Assembly (NCBI GenBank): GCA_963747775.1
Contig: CAVVGT010000016.1
Span: forward strand, 620,001-684,000
Source: JAGVSZ01 sp963747775
Lineage (GTDB): Bacteria > Pseudomonadota > Gammaproteobacteria > Burkholderiales > SG8-39
DNA: 64,000 nucleotides
Direction of reading: 5' to 3'
The translations under genes and the position numbers were made by a program. The notes below the pieces were generated by a model. The model was not told the DNA's origin and did no database searches. It was given only the letters and a program-made list of their open reading frames with translations. Positions within the stretch are counted from its first letter, which is position 1. Every line of letters starts with the position of its first letter. Shown here one piece after another: positions 25,647 through 35,594 of the stretch.

Positions 25647-28600
25647 ATGAGCACGCCGGGTGACTTCGACATCGGCCCACTCACGTGGGTCAAGAGCGAG
25701 ATCGATCAGGCGCTGGAGCGGTCGTTGACCGCGCTGCGTGCCTACGCCTCCAATCCGGGGGACTCGAACCAGATCCGGTTCTCGCAGACCCACTTTCACC
25801 AGGCCCACGGCGCGCTCCAGATCGTGGGCCTCGACGGCGTCACGCGCCTGTCCGAGGAGCTCGACGGGTTGCTCGGGGATATCGTCAAGGCGGGCGGGGC
25901 ACCCAAGCCCGAAGCCGTCGCCGCCGCCGAGCAGGCGTTCGCCGCGATTACTGCGTACCTCGATCAGCTCCTCGCCGGTGAACCCAACCAGCCGCTCAAG
26001 CTCTTTGCGGTCTACCGCGACGTGGCCAAGCTGCGCGGGCGCGACGGCGTCGATCCCGTCGATCTCTATTTCCCCGATTTGACGCGCCGGCCGCCGCGGC
26101 GCGACAAGGCGCCGGTGGAAGTGCCCGCCGGTCAGGGCGCGCAGTACTATCGCGACCAGCGCGGGCGCTACCAGCGCGGGCTTCTCAAGTGGCTCAAGAA
26201 GGACGGGACCGGCGTCGAGGACATGCGCGCCGCCGTCGCCGCGGTCGAGGCCGCGCAGACCAATCCCGCGAGCCGCGCGTTCTGGTGGGTGGCGCTCGGC
26301 TTCTTCGACGCGCTGTTCGCGAAGGCGATTGCCGACCAGGGGGCCGTCGCCCGCCTCGCCAACCGCGTCGAGCAGCAGCTCAAGCGGCTGATGGAAGGCT
26401 CGGCGACGGTGGCGGAACGGTTGATGCGCGAAGCGCTGTTCGCCGTCGCGCGCGCGCGCCCGGCGACTGCGCACGTGCGCAACGTCCAGGACGTCTTCCA
26501 GCTCTCCGGCTCGGTGCCGGCGAGCTTCGAGCTCAGGAGCGAGACCGCGCCGCAGGTCCCGGCTCTCCGGTCCCTGCGTGAGGTGGTCGGCAATGCCAAG
26601 ACGGCCTGGAACAAGGTCGCATCCGGCCACCAACCGAGCATCGCGAACTTCTGCGATCTCGCCGCGCAGATGCGCGACCGCGCCGCCACGCTGAAGCAGC
26701 CGGAGCTCGCCAAGATCGCTGCCGAGGTGGCGAACCTGGCCGCCTGGATCGGCGCTGCGCCGGGCAATCTGACCGACGCCGTGGCGATGGAGACCGCGAC
26801 CACGCTGTTGTTGGTCGAGAACGCGGTTGACAACTTCGGGAGCCTCGGCGCCGAGTTCGCGCAGCAGGTAAGCCTCATGCAGCGCCGCCTGCAGGCGGTA
26901 GTGAAGGGGGAAGCACCGCACGCGAGCCAGCCGGTGCCGGTGCTCGACGAGATGTCGCGCCGCGCGCAAGAGCGCCTGCTCATGGCGCAGGTCGTTTCCG
27001 AGATCCAGGCGAGCCTGCGGGCGATCGAGCAGGCCCTGGACGCGTTTTTCCGCGATGCCGCGAAGCGCGGCGAGCTGGCGAGTCTCGACAAGCCGGTCCG
27101 GCAGGTGCTCGGCGCCCTGACGATGCTGAACGAGGACCGTGCGGCCGCGGCGCTTTCCCAGTGCGCGGCCGAGATCCAGCGCTTCGGGCAGGCCGACTAT
27201 GTCCCCGCGCAGGGCGACTTCGAACGCGTAGCCGGCACCCTTTCCGGGCTCGGCTTCTATGTGGACGCCCTGCAGCACGGCAAGGCGGACTTCGATCAGT
27301 TCATGCGGCCGATCGCCGCCAAGAAGGCCGAGGTCGCGGAGCAGGCCGGGGAGCAGGCTGCGGGCGGGACTGTCGAGGCCGAACTCGAACAGGCCAAGAA
27401 AGGGCTCAACGCGCTCTACGAGCGCTGGAAGCGCGAGCCGCAGAACGCCGGGCTCAAGGAAGAGTTGCGGCAGAAGGCCACCGCACTGCAGAAGGACGCG
27501 GGGCTGGTAGCCGATGCGAAGCTCGAAGGCCAGGCCATCGACATGCTGCGCATCCTCGGCGTGGGCGATGCGAAGCCGTTCGATCCCAGGGTCTCGCAGG
27601 TCCTTACCGCGATCCAGCCGGCCGCGCCCGCGGCACCGTCGCCCGAAGCGCAGAAGCTCATCGCGGCGAGCGCGGAGACGGTCGACGCGGAGCTGCTCGC
27701 CATCTATCTCGAAGAGGCCGGCGAGGTGCTCGGCACGATCGGCGACAGCCTCGAGCGGGTGCGCGACCTGCCGCAGAACATCGAGCTGCTGCGCACGATT
27801 CGCCGCGGCTTTCACACGCTGAAGGGCAGCGGGCGCATGGTCGGCCTTACGCGCCTCGGCGAAGCCGCGTGGGCGGTGGAGCAGGTGATGAACCGCTGGC
27901 TCGAGGAGGAGCGCGCGGCGACCCCCGCTCTCTTCACCTTGATCGCTACCGCGCGCCAGTTCTTCGAGGGTGCCGTCGCGGTCCTGAAGAGCAACGGCCC
28001 GAGCCCGGATGAATCGGCGATCGTGGCCATGGCAAATAAGGTCAAAGCGGGCGAGAGTCTTGGGGAAGTGCCGGTCGAAGTCGCGCCGGCCGCGGTCGCG
28101 CCCGTCGTTCCGGCGTCCGCTGAGCCTGCCGTCGTCGTCGATGCGCCACGAGTCATCGAGACGCCCGGGCCGTTGCCCGAAATCGACCTCGCTGCGATCG
28201 CGCCCGCTCCCGAGCCCGAAACCGTCACGCCGGCGCCGACCGCGCCGGTGGAGCTGATGCCCGCGGCGGCCCCGGCCGAGGAATTGCCAACGCTCGAGTT
28301 GCCCGAGCCGGCATTTCCGGCGCTCGACGTTCCGGCGCTGGAAGTTCCGAGCGGGTCCGCGCCCGCAGAAGCGGCCGAGGCGGAGGAGGTCGTGACGTTC
28401 GGCGACGTGAGCCTATCCGTATCGCTGTTCGGCATCTTCCTCGAGGAGACGCGCGCGCACCTCGATACGCTCGCCGCAGCTCGTTGCCGGCTGGACGACG
28501 GCGAGAAGGTTACCGAGGACATCGAACGCGCCGCACACACGCTTGCCGGCATCGCCGGCACGGTCAAGTTCGATGGGATGAAGGACGTCGGCCACGCTCT

Positions 28601-31600
28601 CGAGGGCCTGCTCGAGCGACTGCTCGGCAAACCGGCTGATTCCGTCGCTCGCGCGCTGATCGTTGAGGCGATCGAGAACCTCGAGGCGATGCTGGCGAAC
28701 GCTGCCGCAAGGCAGTTGCCCGCCGAGGTACCCGGGCTGATTGCACGTCTGGACGGGATGAGGGTCGGCGACGCGGACGCCGGGGCGCCGCTGCTCGATT
28801 TCGCCGCGTCGGCCGCGCCGCCCGAAACGCTGACCACGGCGCCGCTCGGAAACGACCTCGACTTCGCGCTGCCCGAGGCCGCGCCGCCCGAAACGCTGAA
28901 CACGGCGTCGGTCGCGAACGACCTCGACTTCGCTCTGTCCGAGATCGCGCCGGCGGGCCTGCCGCCGGCCGAGGCGCCGGCCGCGCCGGCCGAACCGATC
29001 GAGCTCGATTTCTCCGACTTCTCGATGCCCGCCCATACGGGCGAGCCCGCAATCACCGCCGACCTACCGCCGCTGGACGCCGCGAACGACGACGTTGCGC
29101 CATCGCCCTCCGCGCCGGAAATCGTCGCTGTGCCTGCGCTGAAGAGTTTCGCCGTGCCCGCGCCGGAAAGCGCCGTCGCACCGGTGCCGGTCGATGCGAA
29201 CCTGCCGGCGGCCGAGGTCGAGGTCGAGGAAATCCCGATGGAGCGGCGCACGCGCCGCCTCGACGACGACATCGACCGGGAGCTACTGCCGATCTTCCTC
29301 GAGGAGGCGCAGGAGCTCGTCCCGGCGGTCGGCCAGGGGTTGCGCGATTGGCGCGTCAATCCCGGCAACTCGGCCGCCGGGAATGCCCTGCAACGCACGC
29401 TGCACACCCTCAAGGGCTCGGCGCGCATGTGCGGTGCAATGGCGCTCGGCGAGCTCACGCACCACATGGAGACTCGCGTCGAGAACGCGCTCGCGACCAA
29501 GGAGCTTCCCGCAGCGTTCTTCGAGGAACTGGAAGTCTCGTACGATCGGATGGGCTTCCTATACGACCGTCTGGTCAATCCGCAGTCGGCGGTACCGGCC
29601 TCGGTGGACGAGCCCGAGAGCCCGATCGTGACCGCTGCCCCGCTGGCCGCTGCCCCGCTGGCCGCGGTCCCGCTGGCCGCCGCACCGCACGTAGAGGCTG
29701 CGCCGGCGACGCCCGCCGCGAGCGCGCCGGACCGGGCTGACCAGAAGCCCGCCACGCAGGCCGAGCAGGAGCTCGCGGCGGCGAGCCGCGCCATGCTGCG
29801 CGTGCGCGCCGACCTGATCGACCGGCTGGTGAACGAGGCCGGCGAGGTCTCGATCGCGCGCTCCCGGATCGAGGGCGACCTGCGCTCCATCAAGGGGGCG
29901 CTGTTCGAGTTCACCGAGAACGTCAACCGCATGCGCGCACAGCTGCGCGACATCGAGATCCAGGCCGAGTCCCAGATGCAGTCGCGCATCTCGCTCGCGC
30001 AGGAGAGCGAAACCCCGTTCGACCCGCTCGAGTTCGACCGCTTCACTCGGTTCCAGGAACTCACGCGGATGATGGCCGAGAGCGTGAACGACGTCGCCAC
30101 CGTCCACCAGAATCTGCTGAAGGCGGTGGGCGAGAGCGAGGCCGCGACCACCGCGCAGGCGCGCCTCACCCGCGCGCTGCAGGCGAACCTCATGCGCATT
30201 CGCATGGTGCCGTTCGCGAGCGTGTCGGAGCGCCTGTTCCGCATCGTGCGCCAGGCCGCGAAGGAGACGGACAAGCGCGCGGTGCTCGACATCAAGGGCG
30301 GTCAGGTCGAGGTCGACCGCTCGGTGCTGGAGCGCATTACCGCGCCGTTCGAGCACATGCTGCGCAATTCCGTGGCGCACGGCATCGAAGGGCCGGCGGA
30401 GCGCGCCGCCAAGGGCAAGCCGGAGCTCGGCGAGGTGCGAATCGAAGTGCGCCAGGAAGGCAACGAGATCGTGCTCTCCGTCGTCGACGACGGTGCCGGC
30501 CTGAATTTCACGCGCATCCGCGAGAAGGCGCTGCAGCAGGGGCTGCTCAAGCCCGAGGACAATCCGTCCGACGGCGAGGTCGCCGAGTTCATCTTCCATC
30601 CCGGTTTCTCGACGGCGCAGGAGGTGACGCAGCTCGCCGGCCGCGGCGTGGGGATGGACGTCGTAAAGAGCGAGGTCGCGGCGCTGGGCGGCCGAGTCGA
30701 ACTCGCCAGCGAGCACGGCAAGGGCACGCGCTTCACGATCTACCTGCCGCTCACCCTCGCGGTGACGCAGGCGGTGCTCGTACGCGCCGGCGGCGTCGCC
30801 TATGCGATCCCGGCAATCATGGTCGAGCAGGTGCGCCAGGTGAAGGCGCCCGAGCTCGAGTCCTACCGCACTGCGGGCGAAACGAGCTGGCAAGACCGGC
30901 GCTATCCGTTCCGCTACCTGCCGCGACTCCTCGGCGATGCCGATTTCGTCCCCGAGACGCGACGCGTGACGCCGGTGATGCTGCTGCGCACCGGCGCGAA
31001 CACCGTCGGTCTACAGGTTGACGAAGTCGTCGGCAGCCAGGAAATCGTGGTCAAGAACACCGGGCCGCTGCTGGCGCGCGTCGCGGGCATCACCGGTGCG
31101 ACCGTGCTCGGCAACGGCGATATCGTGCTCATCCTGAACCCGGTCATCCTCGTGGGCCGCGACCTGGCCGTGGGCGCGCTGGCGCCGATGGGGCTGACCG
31201 CACCGACCGCGCCTGCCGCGCCCAAGCCGGTGGCGCCGGCGGTGCCCACGATCATGATCGTCGACGACTCGCTCACGGTGCGCAAGATCACCGGGCGCCT
31301 GCTCGCGCGCGAGGGCTACAACGTGCTGACCGCGAAGGACGGCGTCGACGCGATGGAACAGCTGCAGGAGCACCTGCCCGACGTGATGCTGGTCGACATC
31401 GAGATGCCGCGCATGGACGGCTTCGATCTGACCCGCAACGTTCGCGCCGACCGCCGGCTGAAGCACGTGCCGATCATCATGATCACCTCGCGCACCGCCG
31501 ACAAGCACCGCGCGTACGCGAAGGAGATTGGCGTGAACGTGTATCTCGGCAAGCCATACCAGGAAGACGAGCTGCTCCAGCACATCGCCGGCTTTGTGAA

Positions 31601-31619
31601 GAAGCCAGCACTCGCGTAG
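25647..31619 (+). CDS. chpA: Hybrid chemosensory histidine kinase ChpA/PilL
   Basis: A 1,990-residue kinase, the largest protein in the window. Three canonical Hpt sites are visible: H723 in FHTLKGSGRMVGL, H964 in AHTLAGIAGTVKF and H1253 in LHTLKGSARMCG. A degenerate Hpt-like helix pair (FHQAHGALQIVGL) lies near residue 52. Long Ala/Pro-rich linkers lie at about 810-930, 1040-1200 and 1330-1375. Then come the dimerisation domain (VNEAGEVSIARSRIEGDL), the ATPase (MLRNSVAHGIEGP, VVDDGAGL, GRGVGMDVV), a CheW domain and a C-terminal receiver (VDDSLTVRKITG, LVDIEMPRMDGF). It is predicted to phosphorylate PilG/PilH. The number of Hpt sites is lower than in P. aeruginosa ChpA. Confidence 0.95.
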   Translation: MSTPGDFDIGPLTWVKSEIDQALERSLTALRAYASNPGDSNQIRFSQTHFHQAHGALQIVGLDGVTRLSEELDGLLGDIVKAGGAPKPEAVAAAEQAFAAITAYLDQLLAGEPNQPLKLFAVYRDVAKLRGRDGVDPVDLYFPDLTRRPPRRDKAPVEVPAGQGAQYYRDQRGRYQRGLLKWLKKDGTGVEDMRAAVAAVEAAQTNPASRAFWWVALGFFDALFAKAIADQGAVARLANRVEQQLKRLMEGSATVAERLMREALFAVARARPATAHVRNVQDVFQLSGSVPASFELRSETAPQVPALRSLREVVGNAKTAWNKVASGHQPSIANFCDLAAQMRDRAATLKQPELAKIAAEVANLAAWIGAAPGNLTDAVAMETATTLLLVENAVDNFGSLGAEFAQQVSLMQRRLQAVVKGEAPHASQPVPVLDEMSRRAQERLLMAQVVSEIQASLRAIEQALDAFFRDAAKRGELASLDKPVRQVLGALTMLNEDRAAAALSQCAAEIQRFGQADYVPAQGDFERVAGTLSGLGFYVDALQHGKADFDQFMRPIAAKKAEVAEQAGEQAAGGTVEAELEQAKKGLNALYERWKREPQNAGLKEELRQKATALQKDAGLVADAKLEGQAIDMLRILGVGDAKPFDPRVSQVLTAIQPAAPAAPSPEAQKLIAASAETVDAELLAIYLEEAGEVLGTIGDSLERVRDLPQNIELLRTIRRGFHTLKGSGRMVGLTRLGEAAWAVEQVMNRWLEEERAATPALFTLIATARQFFEGAVAVLKSNGPSPDESAIVAMANKVKAGESLGEVPVEVAPAAVAPVVPASAEPAVVVDAPRVIETPGPLPEIDLAAIAPAPEPETVTPAPTAPVELMPAAAPAEELPTLELPEPAFPALDVPALEVPSGSAPAEAAEAEEVVTFGDVSLSVSLFGIFLEETRAHLDTLAAARCRLDDGEKVTEDIERAAHTLAGIAGTVKFDGMKDVGHALEGLLERLLGKPADSVARALIVEAIENLEAMLANAAARQLPAEVPGLIARLDGMRVGDADAGAPLLDFAASAAPPETLTTAPLGNDLDFALPEAAPPETLNTASVANDLDFALSEIAPAGLPPAEAPAAPAEPIELDFSDFSMPAHTGEPAITADLPPLDAANDDVAPSPSAPEIVAVPALKSFAVPAPESAVAPVPVDANLPAAEVEVEEIPMERRTRRLDDDIDRELLPIFLEEAQELVPAVGQGLRDWRVNPGNSAAGNALQRTLHTLKGSARMCGAMALGELTHHMETRVENALATKELPAAFFEELEVSYDRMGFLYDRLVNPQSAVPASVDEPESPIVTAAPLAAAPLAAVPLAAAPHVEAAPATPAASAPDRADQKPATQAEQELAAASRAMLRVRADLIDRLVNEAGEVSIARSRIEGDLRSIKGALFEFTENVNRMRAQLRDIEIQAESQMQSRISLAQESETPFDPLEFDRFTRFQELTRMMAESVNDVATVHQNLLKAVGESEAATTAQARLTRALQANLMRIRMVPFASVSERLFRIVRQAAKETDKRAVLDIKGGQVEVDRSVLERITAPFEHMLRNSVAHGIEGPAERAAKGKPELGEVRIEVRQEGNEIVLSVVDDGAGLNFTRIREKALQQGLLKPEDNPSDGEVAEFIFHPGFSTAQEVTQLAGRGVGMDVVKSEVAALGGRVELASEHGKGTRFTIYLPLTLAVTQAVLVRAGGVAYAIPAIMVEQVRQVKAPELESYRTAGETSWQDRRYPFRYLPRLLGDADFVPETRRVTPVMLLRTGANTVGLQVDEVVGSQEIVVKNTGPLLARVAGITGATVLGNGDIVLILNPVILVGRDLAVGALAPMGLTAPTAPAAPKPVAPAVPTIMIVDDSLTVRKITGRLLAREGYNVLTAKDGVDAMEQLQEHLPDVMLVDIEMPRMDGFDLTRNVRADRRLKHVPIIMITSRTADKHRAYAKEIGVNVYLGKPYQEDELLQHIAGFVKKPALA
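28812..28943 (+). repeat. Tandem 66-bp repeat inside chpA linker
   Basis: Two imperfect copies of 66 bp (28812-28877 and 28878-28943) encode a 22-residue unit: AAPPETLTTAPLGNDLDFAL and AAPPETLNTASVANDLDFAL. It lies in the acidic, Ala/Pro-rich linker between the second and third Hpt sites and keeps the reading frame. Confidence 0.85.
29634..29678 (+). repeat. 15-bp tandem repeat in chpA, three copies
   Basis: GCTGCCCCGCTGGCC occurs at 29634-29648 and identically at 29649-29663, with a third copy differing at two positions at 29664-29678. It encodes the pentapeptide APLAA/VPLAA in the linker before the kinase dimerisation domain. Being in multiples of 3 it can vary in copy number without frameshift. 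Confidence 0.85.
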
Positions 31620-31669
31620 CAGTACGGCAAACCGAAGCAATCCCATTTAGTGGATTTGCAAGCCAGTAC

Positions 31670-33097
31670 TCAGCGCTTTCCGGCCGCGCGCCGGTAGCGC
31701 TCCAGCGTGATCCGCCGCGCCCGGTCGTGATCGACGACCGGCGCGGGATAGTCCCGGCCGATCACGCACCCCGCCGCTACCTGATCGACCGGACGCATCG
31801 CCCATGGCGCATGGACGTACCTGTCCGGCACGCGCGCGAGCGCCGGAACGTAGCGGCGAATGAACTGTCCTTCCGGGTCGAATCGCTCCGACTGCGTCAC
31901 CGGGTTGAAGATCCGGAAGTACGGCTGCGGATCGCAGCCGGTCGAGGCGGCCCATTGCCAGCCGCCGTTGTTCGCGGCGAGGTCGAAGTCGTTCAGGTGG
32001 TCGGCGAAGTACCGCTCGCCCCACCGCCAGTCGACGTGCAGGTCCTTGACCAGGAACGACGCCGCCACCATCCGCAGCCGGTTGTGCATGTACCCGGTCT
32101 GGTTGATCTGGCGCAGCGCCGCGTCGACGAGCGGATAGCCCGTCAGCCCTGCGCACCACGCGCGCCACTTTCCGGGGTCGTTCTCGAACGCCACGTCCTC
32201 CAGCTCGCGCTTGAAGGCGTGACCCACGACGTGCGGAAAGTGGTGCAGCACGGCGAAGTAGAAATCGCGCCAGACGAGCTCCGCGAGCCAGGCCTCAGCG
32301 CCTTTTCCGCCTTCCGCATGGGCGCGCGCGGCGAGCTCCCGGACCGAGACCGTCCCGAAACGCAGATGCACCGAGAGGTACGACGGCCCCTTCGCCGCGG
32401 GGTAGTCGCGGCGCTCGTGATACGCGCGGATCCGACCGAGGAAGTCGGCGAGGAGCCGCTGCGCGCCCGACATGCCGGTCGGCACCGGCACCTCGAGCAG
32501 TCCGGTCGCCCCGAAGCCGAGGTCGGCGAGCGTGGGGCTCCGATTGTCAGGTGGGGCCGCGAGCCTGCGCGCGTACCGCTGCACCGGGTACGGCTGGAGG
32601 TAGAAGCGGTCGAGCTTCTTCAGCCAAGCGCGCTTGTAGGGGGTGAACACGGTGTAGGGTGAGCGCGCCGCCGAGAGCACCTCGTCCTTCTCGAAGATCA
32701 CCTGGTCCTTGAAGGTGCGGAGCTCGATCCCCGCGCCGGCGAGCGCGCGATCGACCGCGGCATCGCGGTCGATCGCCGCCGGCTCGTAGTCGTGGTTGGC
32801 GTAGACCGCGCGCACGCCCAGCCGGGTGGCGAGCCGCGGGATCTCCTCACGCGCGCGGCCGTGCAGCACGATCAGGCCGCCGCCGCGGACGCGCAGGGCG
32901 GCGTCGAGCTCCAGGACCGAGCGCCAGATGAATTCCACGCGCCGGTCCAAACGCGACGGAAGCGCGCCGAGGATCTCGGTGTCGAAGCAGAACGCGCAGT
33001 AGACCCGCGGATGGGACTTCAGCGCACGGTAGAGCGCGGCGTGGTCATAGTCGCGCAGATCGCGGCGAAACCACACCAGCGCGGCGTCGGCGGGCAT
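31670..33097 (-). CDS. phr: Deoxyribodipyrimidine (CPD) photolyase
   Basis: A 475-residue class I photolyase. The N-terminal antenna domain starts ALVWFRRDLRDYDHAAL; the C-terminal FAD domain shows GPSYLSVHLRFGTVS, WRDFYFAVLHHFPHV, GYPLVDAALRQINQTGYMHN, LNDFDLAANNGGWQW and PQPYFRIFNPV. It repairs UV-induced cyclobutane dimers using blue light. The frame is open far upstream; the start at 33097 (MPADAALVWF) is chosen for family fit, with 33136 as an alternative. It diverges from yqgE. Confidence 0.95.
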   Translation of the reverse strand: MPADAALVWFRRDLRDYDHAALYRALKSHPRVYCAFCFDTEILGALPSRLDRRVEFIWRSVLELDAALRVRGGGLIVLHGRAREEIPRLATRLGVRAVYANHDYEPAAIDRDAAVDRALAGAGIELRTFKDQVIFEKDEVLSAARSPYTVFTPYKRAWLKKLDRFYLQPYPVQRYARRLAAPPDNRSPTLADLGFGATGLLEVPVPTGMSGAQRLLADFLGRIRAYHERRDYPAAKGPSYLSVHLRFGTVSVRELAARAHAEGGKGAEAWLAELVWRDFYFAVLHHFPHVVGHAFKRELEDVAFENDPGKWRAWCAGLTGYPLVDAALRQINQTGYMHNRLRMVAASFLVKDLHVDWRWGERYFADHLNDFDLAANNGGWQWAASTGCDPQPYFRIFNPVTQSERFDPEGQFIRRYVPALARVPDRYVHAPWAMRPVDQVAAGCVIGRDYPAPVVDHDRARRITLERYRRAAGKR

Positions 33098-33165
33098 CTC
33101 GGGGGAGGGCGATTGAAGGGCGCGCGACTCTAGCATGTGCCGTCCGGCCGCCCTGCGTCCCGCGC

Positions 33166-33171
33166 TACAAT
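33166..33171 (+). promoter_or_regulatory. Putative -10 box of yqgE
   Basis: TACAAT ends 7 nt before the GTG chosen as yqgE start, implying a leaderless transcript. No good -35 is seen. This supports the GTG at 33179 over the ATG at 33137, which lies upstream of the box. Confidence 0.4.
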
Positions 33172-33178
33172 TCCCGCC

Positions 33179-33739
33179 GTGCCGCAGGTCGATCTCACCC
33201 ATCACTTCCTGATCGCCATGCCGAGCATGGCCGACCCGCATTTCGCGCGCACGCTCACCTTCATCTGCGAGCACAACGAGCAGGGCGCGCTCGGTCTCGT
33301 GGTGAATCGCCCGATCGACCTGACGCTCGCGGCGCTCTTCGAACGCCTCAATCTCGAGCTGAAGGTGAACGCGCTGCACGAGATCCCGGTGTACTTCGGC
33401 GGCCCGGTGCAGACCGATCGCGGCTTCGTGCTGCACGTGCCGCGCGGTGCCTGGAGCTCGACTCTGCCGGTGCGCGAGCACATCGGCCTGACCACCTCGC
33501 GCGACATCCTCGAGGCAGTCGGGGGCGGCACCGGCCCGGACAAGATCCTCGTCACCCTTGGCTATTCGGGCTGGGCCGCCGGACAGCTCGAGCACGAGAT
33601 CCTGCAGAACGCTTGGCTCACTGTCGAGGCGGACGAGCAGATCATTTTCGATCTCCCGGCCGAGGAGCGCCTGCCGGCGGCGATGGAGGTCCTCGGCGTC
33701 TCCTACGCGACGCTCGCGGACGAGGCGGGACATGCATGA
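33179..33739 (+). CDS. yqgE: YqgE (UPF0301/AlgH family) protein
   Basis: A 186-residue protein matching the UPF0301 family end to end: LTHHFLIAMPSMADPHFARTL, CEHNEQGALGLVVNRP, YFGGPVQTDRGFVLH and the GYSGWAAGQLEHEI motif. The biochemical role is unknown. Its stop overlaps the ruvX ATG (ATGA). The yqgE-yqgF pair is one of the most conserved gene neighbours in proteobacteria and here leads into pyrR-pyrB. Confidence 0.94.
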   Translation: MPQVDLTHHFLIAMPSMADPHFARTLTFICEHNEQGALGLVVNRPIDLTLAALFERLNLELKVNALHEIPVYFGGPVQTDRGFVLHVPRGAWSSTLPVREHIGLTTSRDILEAVGGGTGPDKILVTLGYSGWAAGQLEHEILQNAWLTVEADEQIIFDLPAEERLPAAMEVLGVSYATLADEAGHA

Positions 33740-34164
33740 CTCGAGTCGAGACGGTGCTGGCCTTCGATTTCGGTGAGCGCTTCATCGGCGTCGCCGTCGG
33801 CGAAACCGGCGTCGGCGTGGCCCATCCGCTGGTCACCATCGACGATCCGGCGACCGACGCGCGCTTCGCCGTGATCGGCGAGCTGATCGACGAATGGAAG
33901 CCGGCGCGGCTCGTCGTCGGGCTGCCGCTCAGTCTGGACGGCGCGCCCCACGCAGTCACACGCCGGGCGCAGCGGTTCGCGCGCCAGCTGGAGGGGCGGT
34001 TCGGGCTGCCCGTGGCGCTCGTCGACGAGCGGCTCTCCTCCGCCGAGGCCGAAGAGCGGTTGCGCGCCATCGGACGTGGCGGGCGTGCCGACAAGCACCT
34101 CGCACATCCGCTCGCTGCCCAGGTGATCCTCCAGGATTTTCTCGATCGCCATGCTGCTGCCTGA
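33736..34164 (+). CDS. ruvX: RuvX/YqgF Holliday-junction resolvase-like RNase
   Basis: A 142-residue RNase H-fold protein with LAFDFGERFIGVAVGE (catalytic Asp), the central LVVGLPLSLDG and VALVDERLSSAEAEERL (catalytic Glu), and a C-terminal DKHLAHPLAAQVILQDFL. Homologues process pre-16S rRNA or resolve junctions. It overlaps yqgE by 4 nt and pyrR by 14 nt. Confidence 0.95.
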   Translation: MTRVETVLAFDFGERFIGVAVGETGVGVAHPLVTIDDPATDARFAVIGELIDEWKPARLVVGLPLSLDGAPHAVTRRAQRFARQLEGRFGLPVALVDERLSSAEAEERLRAIGRGGRADKHLAHPLAAQVILQDFLDRHAAA

Positions 34165-34642
34165 CGCCGAATTGCTCTGCGCCGACCTCGTGCGCCAGCT
34201 GCGTCCGCACGTCACGCCGGAAACCGGCATGGTCGGAATCCACACGGGCGGCGCCTGGCTCGCCGAGCGGCTGCATCGGGAGCTCGGCTTCGTCGTGCCG
34301 CTCGGGATTCTGGACATCTCGTTCTACCGCGACGACTACCGCAAGTCGGGTCTGCACAAATCGGTGCGCGCCAGCAAGATCCCGTTCGACGTGAACGGAC
34401 GCCACCTCCTGCTCGTGGACGACGTGCTCTACACCGGCCGCACGGTGCGTGCGGCGATGAACGAGCTGTTCGACTACGGTCGCCCGGAAACGATCCGGCT
34501 CGCCGCGCTGGTCGACCGGGGCGAGCGCCAGCTCCCGATCTGTGCGCAGTACGTCGGCACCAGCCTGACGGTGCCCAAGGGCAGCATGCTGCGACTCGAC
34601 CGCGACGCGAGCGGGCGCCTTACCCTGCGGATCGACGCGTGA
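34151..34642 (+). CDS. pyrR: Bifunctional pyr operon regulator/uracil phosphoribosyltransferase PyrR
   Basis: A 163-residue PRTase-fold protein. The PRPP loop is HLLLVDDVLYTGRTVRAA at about 86-103, preceded by GILDISFYRDDYRKS. It lies one nucleotide before pyrB. In Gram-positives PyrR attenuates pyr mRNA; in betaproteobacteria its regulatory role is less clear. I see no PyrR-binding antiterminator upstream of pyrB because the genes almost touch. Confidence 0.94.
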   Translation: MLLPDAELLCADLVRQLRPHVTPETGMVGIHTGGAWLAERLHRELGFVVPLGILDISFYRDDYRKSGLHKSVRASKIPFDVNGRHLLLVDDVLYTGRTVRAAMNELFDYGRPETIRLAALVDRGERQLPICAQYVGTSLTVPKGSMLRLDRDASGRLTLRIDA

Positions 34643-34643
34643 G

Positions 34644-35594
34644 ATGAGCGCCAACCCGCAGCTGAACGCGAAGGGCGCTCTCACGCATCTGCTCACGCTC
34701 GAGGGATTGCCGCGCGAGATCATCACGCACATTCTCGACACCGCGACCTCGTTCGTCGGCGTGACCGAGCGCGAGGTCAAGAAGGTGCCGCTGCTGCGCG
34801 GCATCAGCGTGTTCAACCTGTTCTTCGAGAACTCGACGCGCACTCGCACCACGTTCGAGATCGCGGCCAAGCGGCTGTCCGCCGACGTGATCAATCTGAA
34901 CATCAGCACCTCGTCCGCCTCGAAGGGCGAAAGCCTGCTCGACACGGTGGACAATCTCTCGGCGATGCACGCCGACATGTTCGTGGTGCGGCACGCGCAG
35001 AGCGGGGCGGCACACCTGATCGCCCGCCACGCCGGACCGTACCAGCACGTGATCAACGCCGGCGACGGTCGCCACGCGCACCCCACCCAGGGGCTGCTCG
35101 ACGCCTACACGATCCGTCACTACAAGAGGGAGTTCACCGCGCTCTCGGTCGCGATCGTCGGCGACATCCTGCACTCGCGCGTCGCGCGCTCGCTGGTCCA
35201 TGCGCTCAACATCCTCGGCACGCCCGACGTGCGCGTCATCGGCCCGCAGACGCTGCTCCCCACGGGGGTGGAAAGAATGGGTGTGCGCGTGTTTCACGAC
35301 ATGCGCAGAGGGCTCGCCGGCGCCGACGTCATCGTCATGCTCCGGCTGCAGAACGAGCGCATGCGCGGGCCGCTGCTGCCCTCCGCCCAGGAGTTCAACA
35401 AGTACTACGGGCTCACGCCGGACAAGCTCGCGCTGGCGAAGGCCGACGCGATCGTGATGCATCCCGGGCCCATGAACCGCGGCGTCGAGATCGACTCGTC
35501 GGTGGCCGACGGCGTGCAGTCGGTGATCCTGCCGCAGGTGACGTTCGGCATCGCGGTGCGCATGGCCGTGATGTCGATCCTGGGCGGGAGCTAG
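34644..35594 (+). CDS. pyrB: Aspartate carbamoyltransferase catalytic chain
   Basis: A 316-residue transcarbamylase with the carbamoyl-phosphate site FFENSTRTRTTFE (near 62-74), the HPTQGLLDAYTI motif and VMHPGPMNRGVEIDS. It commits carbamoyl phosphate and aspartate to pyrimidine synthesis. No pyrI follows; instead the next gene encodes an inactive dihydroorotase homologue, the class A arrangement in which pyrC' acts as structural partner. Confidence 0.96.
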   Translation: MSANPQLNAKGALTHLLTLEGLPREIITHILDTATSFVGVTEREVKKVPLLRGISVFNLFFENSTRTRTTFEIAAKRLSADVINLNISTSSASKGESLLDTVDNLSAMHADMFVVRHAQSGAAHLIARHAGPYQHVINAGDGRHAHPTQGLLDAYTIRHYKREFTALSVAIVGDILHSRVARSLVHALNILGTPDVRVIGPQTLLPTGVERMGVRVFHDMRRGLAGADVIVMLRLQNERMRGPLLPSAQEFNKYYGLTPDKLALAKADAIVMHPGPMNRGVEIDSSVADGVQSVILPQVTFGIAVRMAVMSILGGS

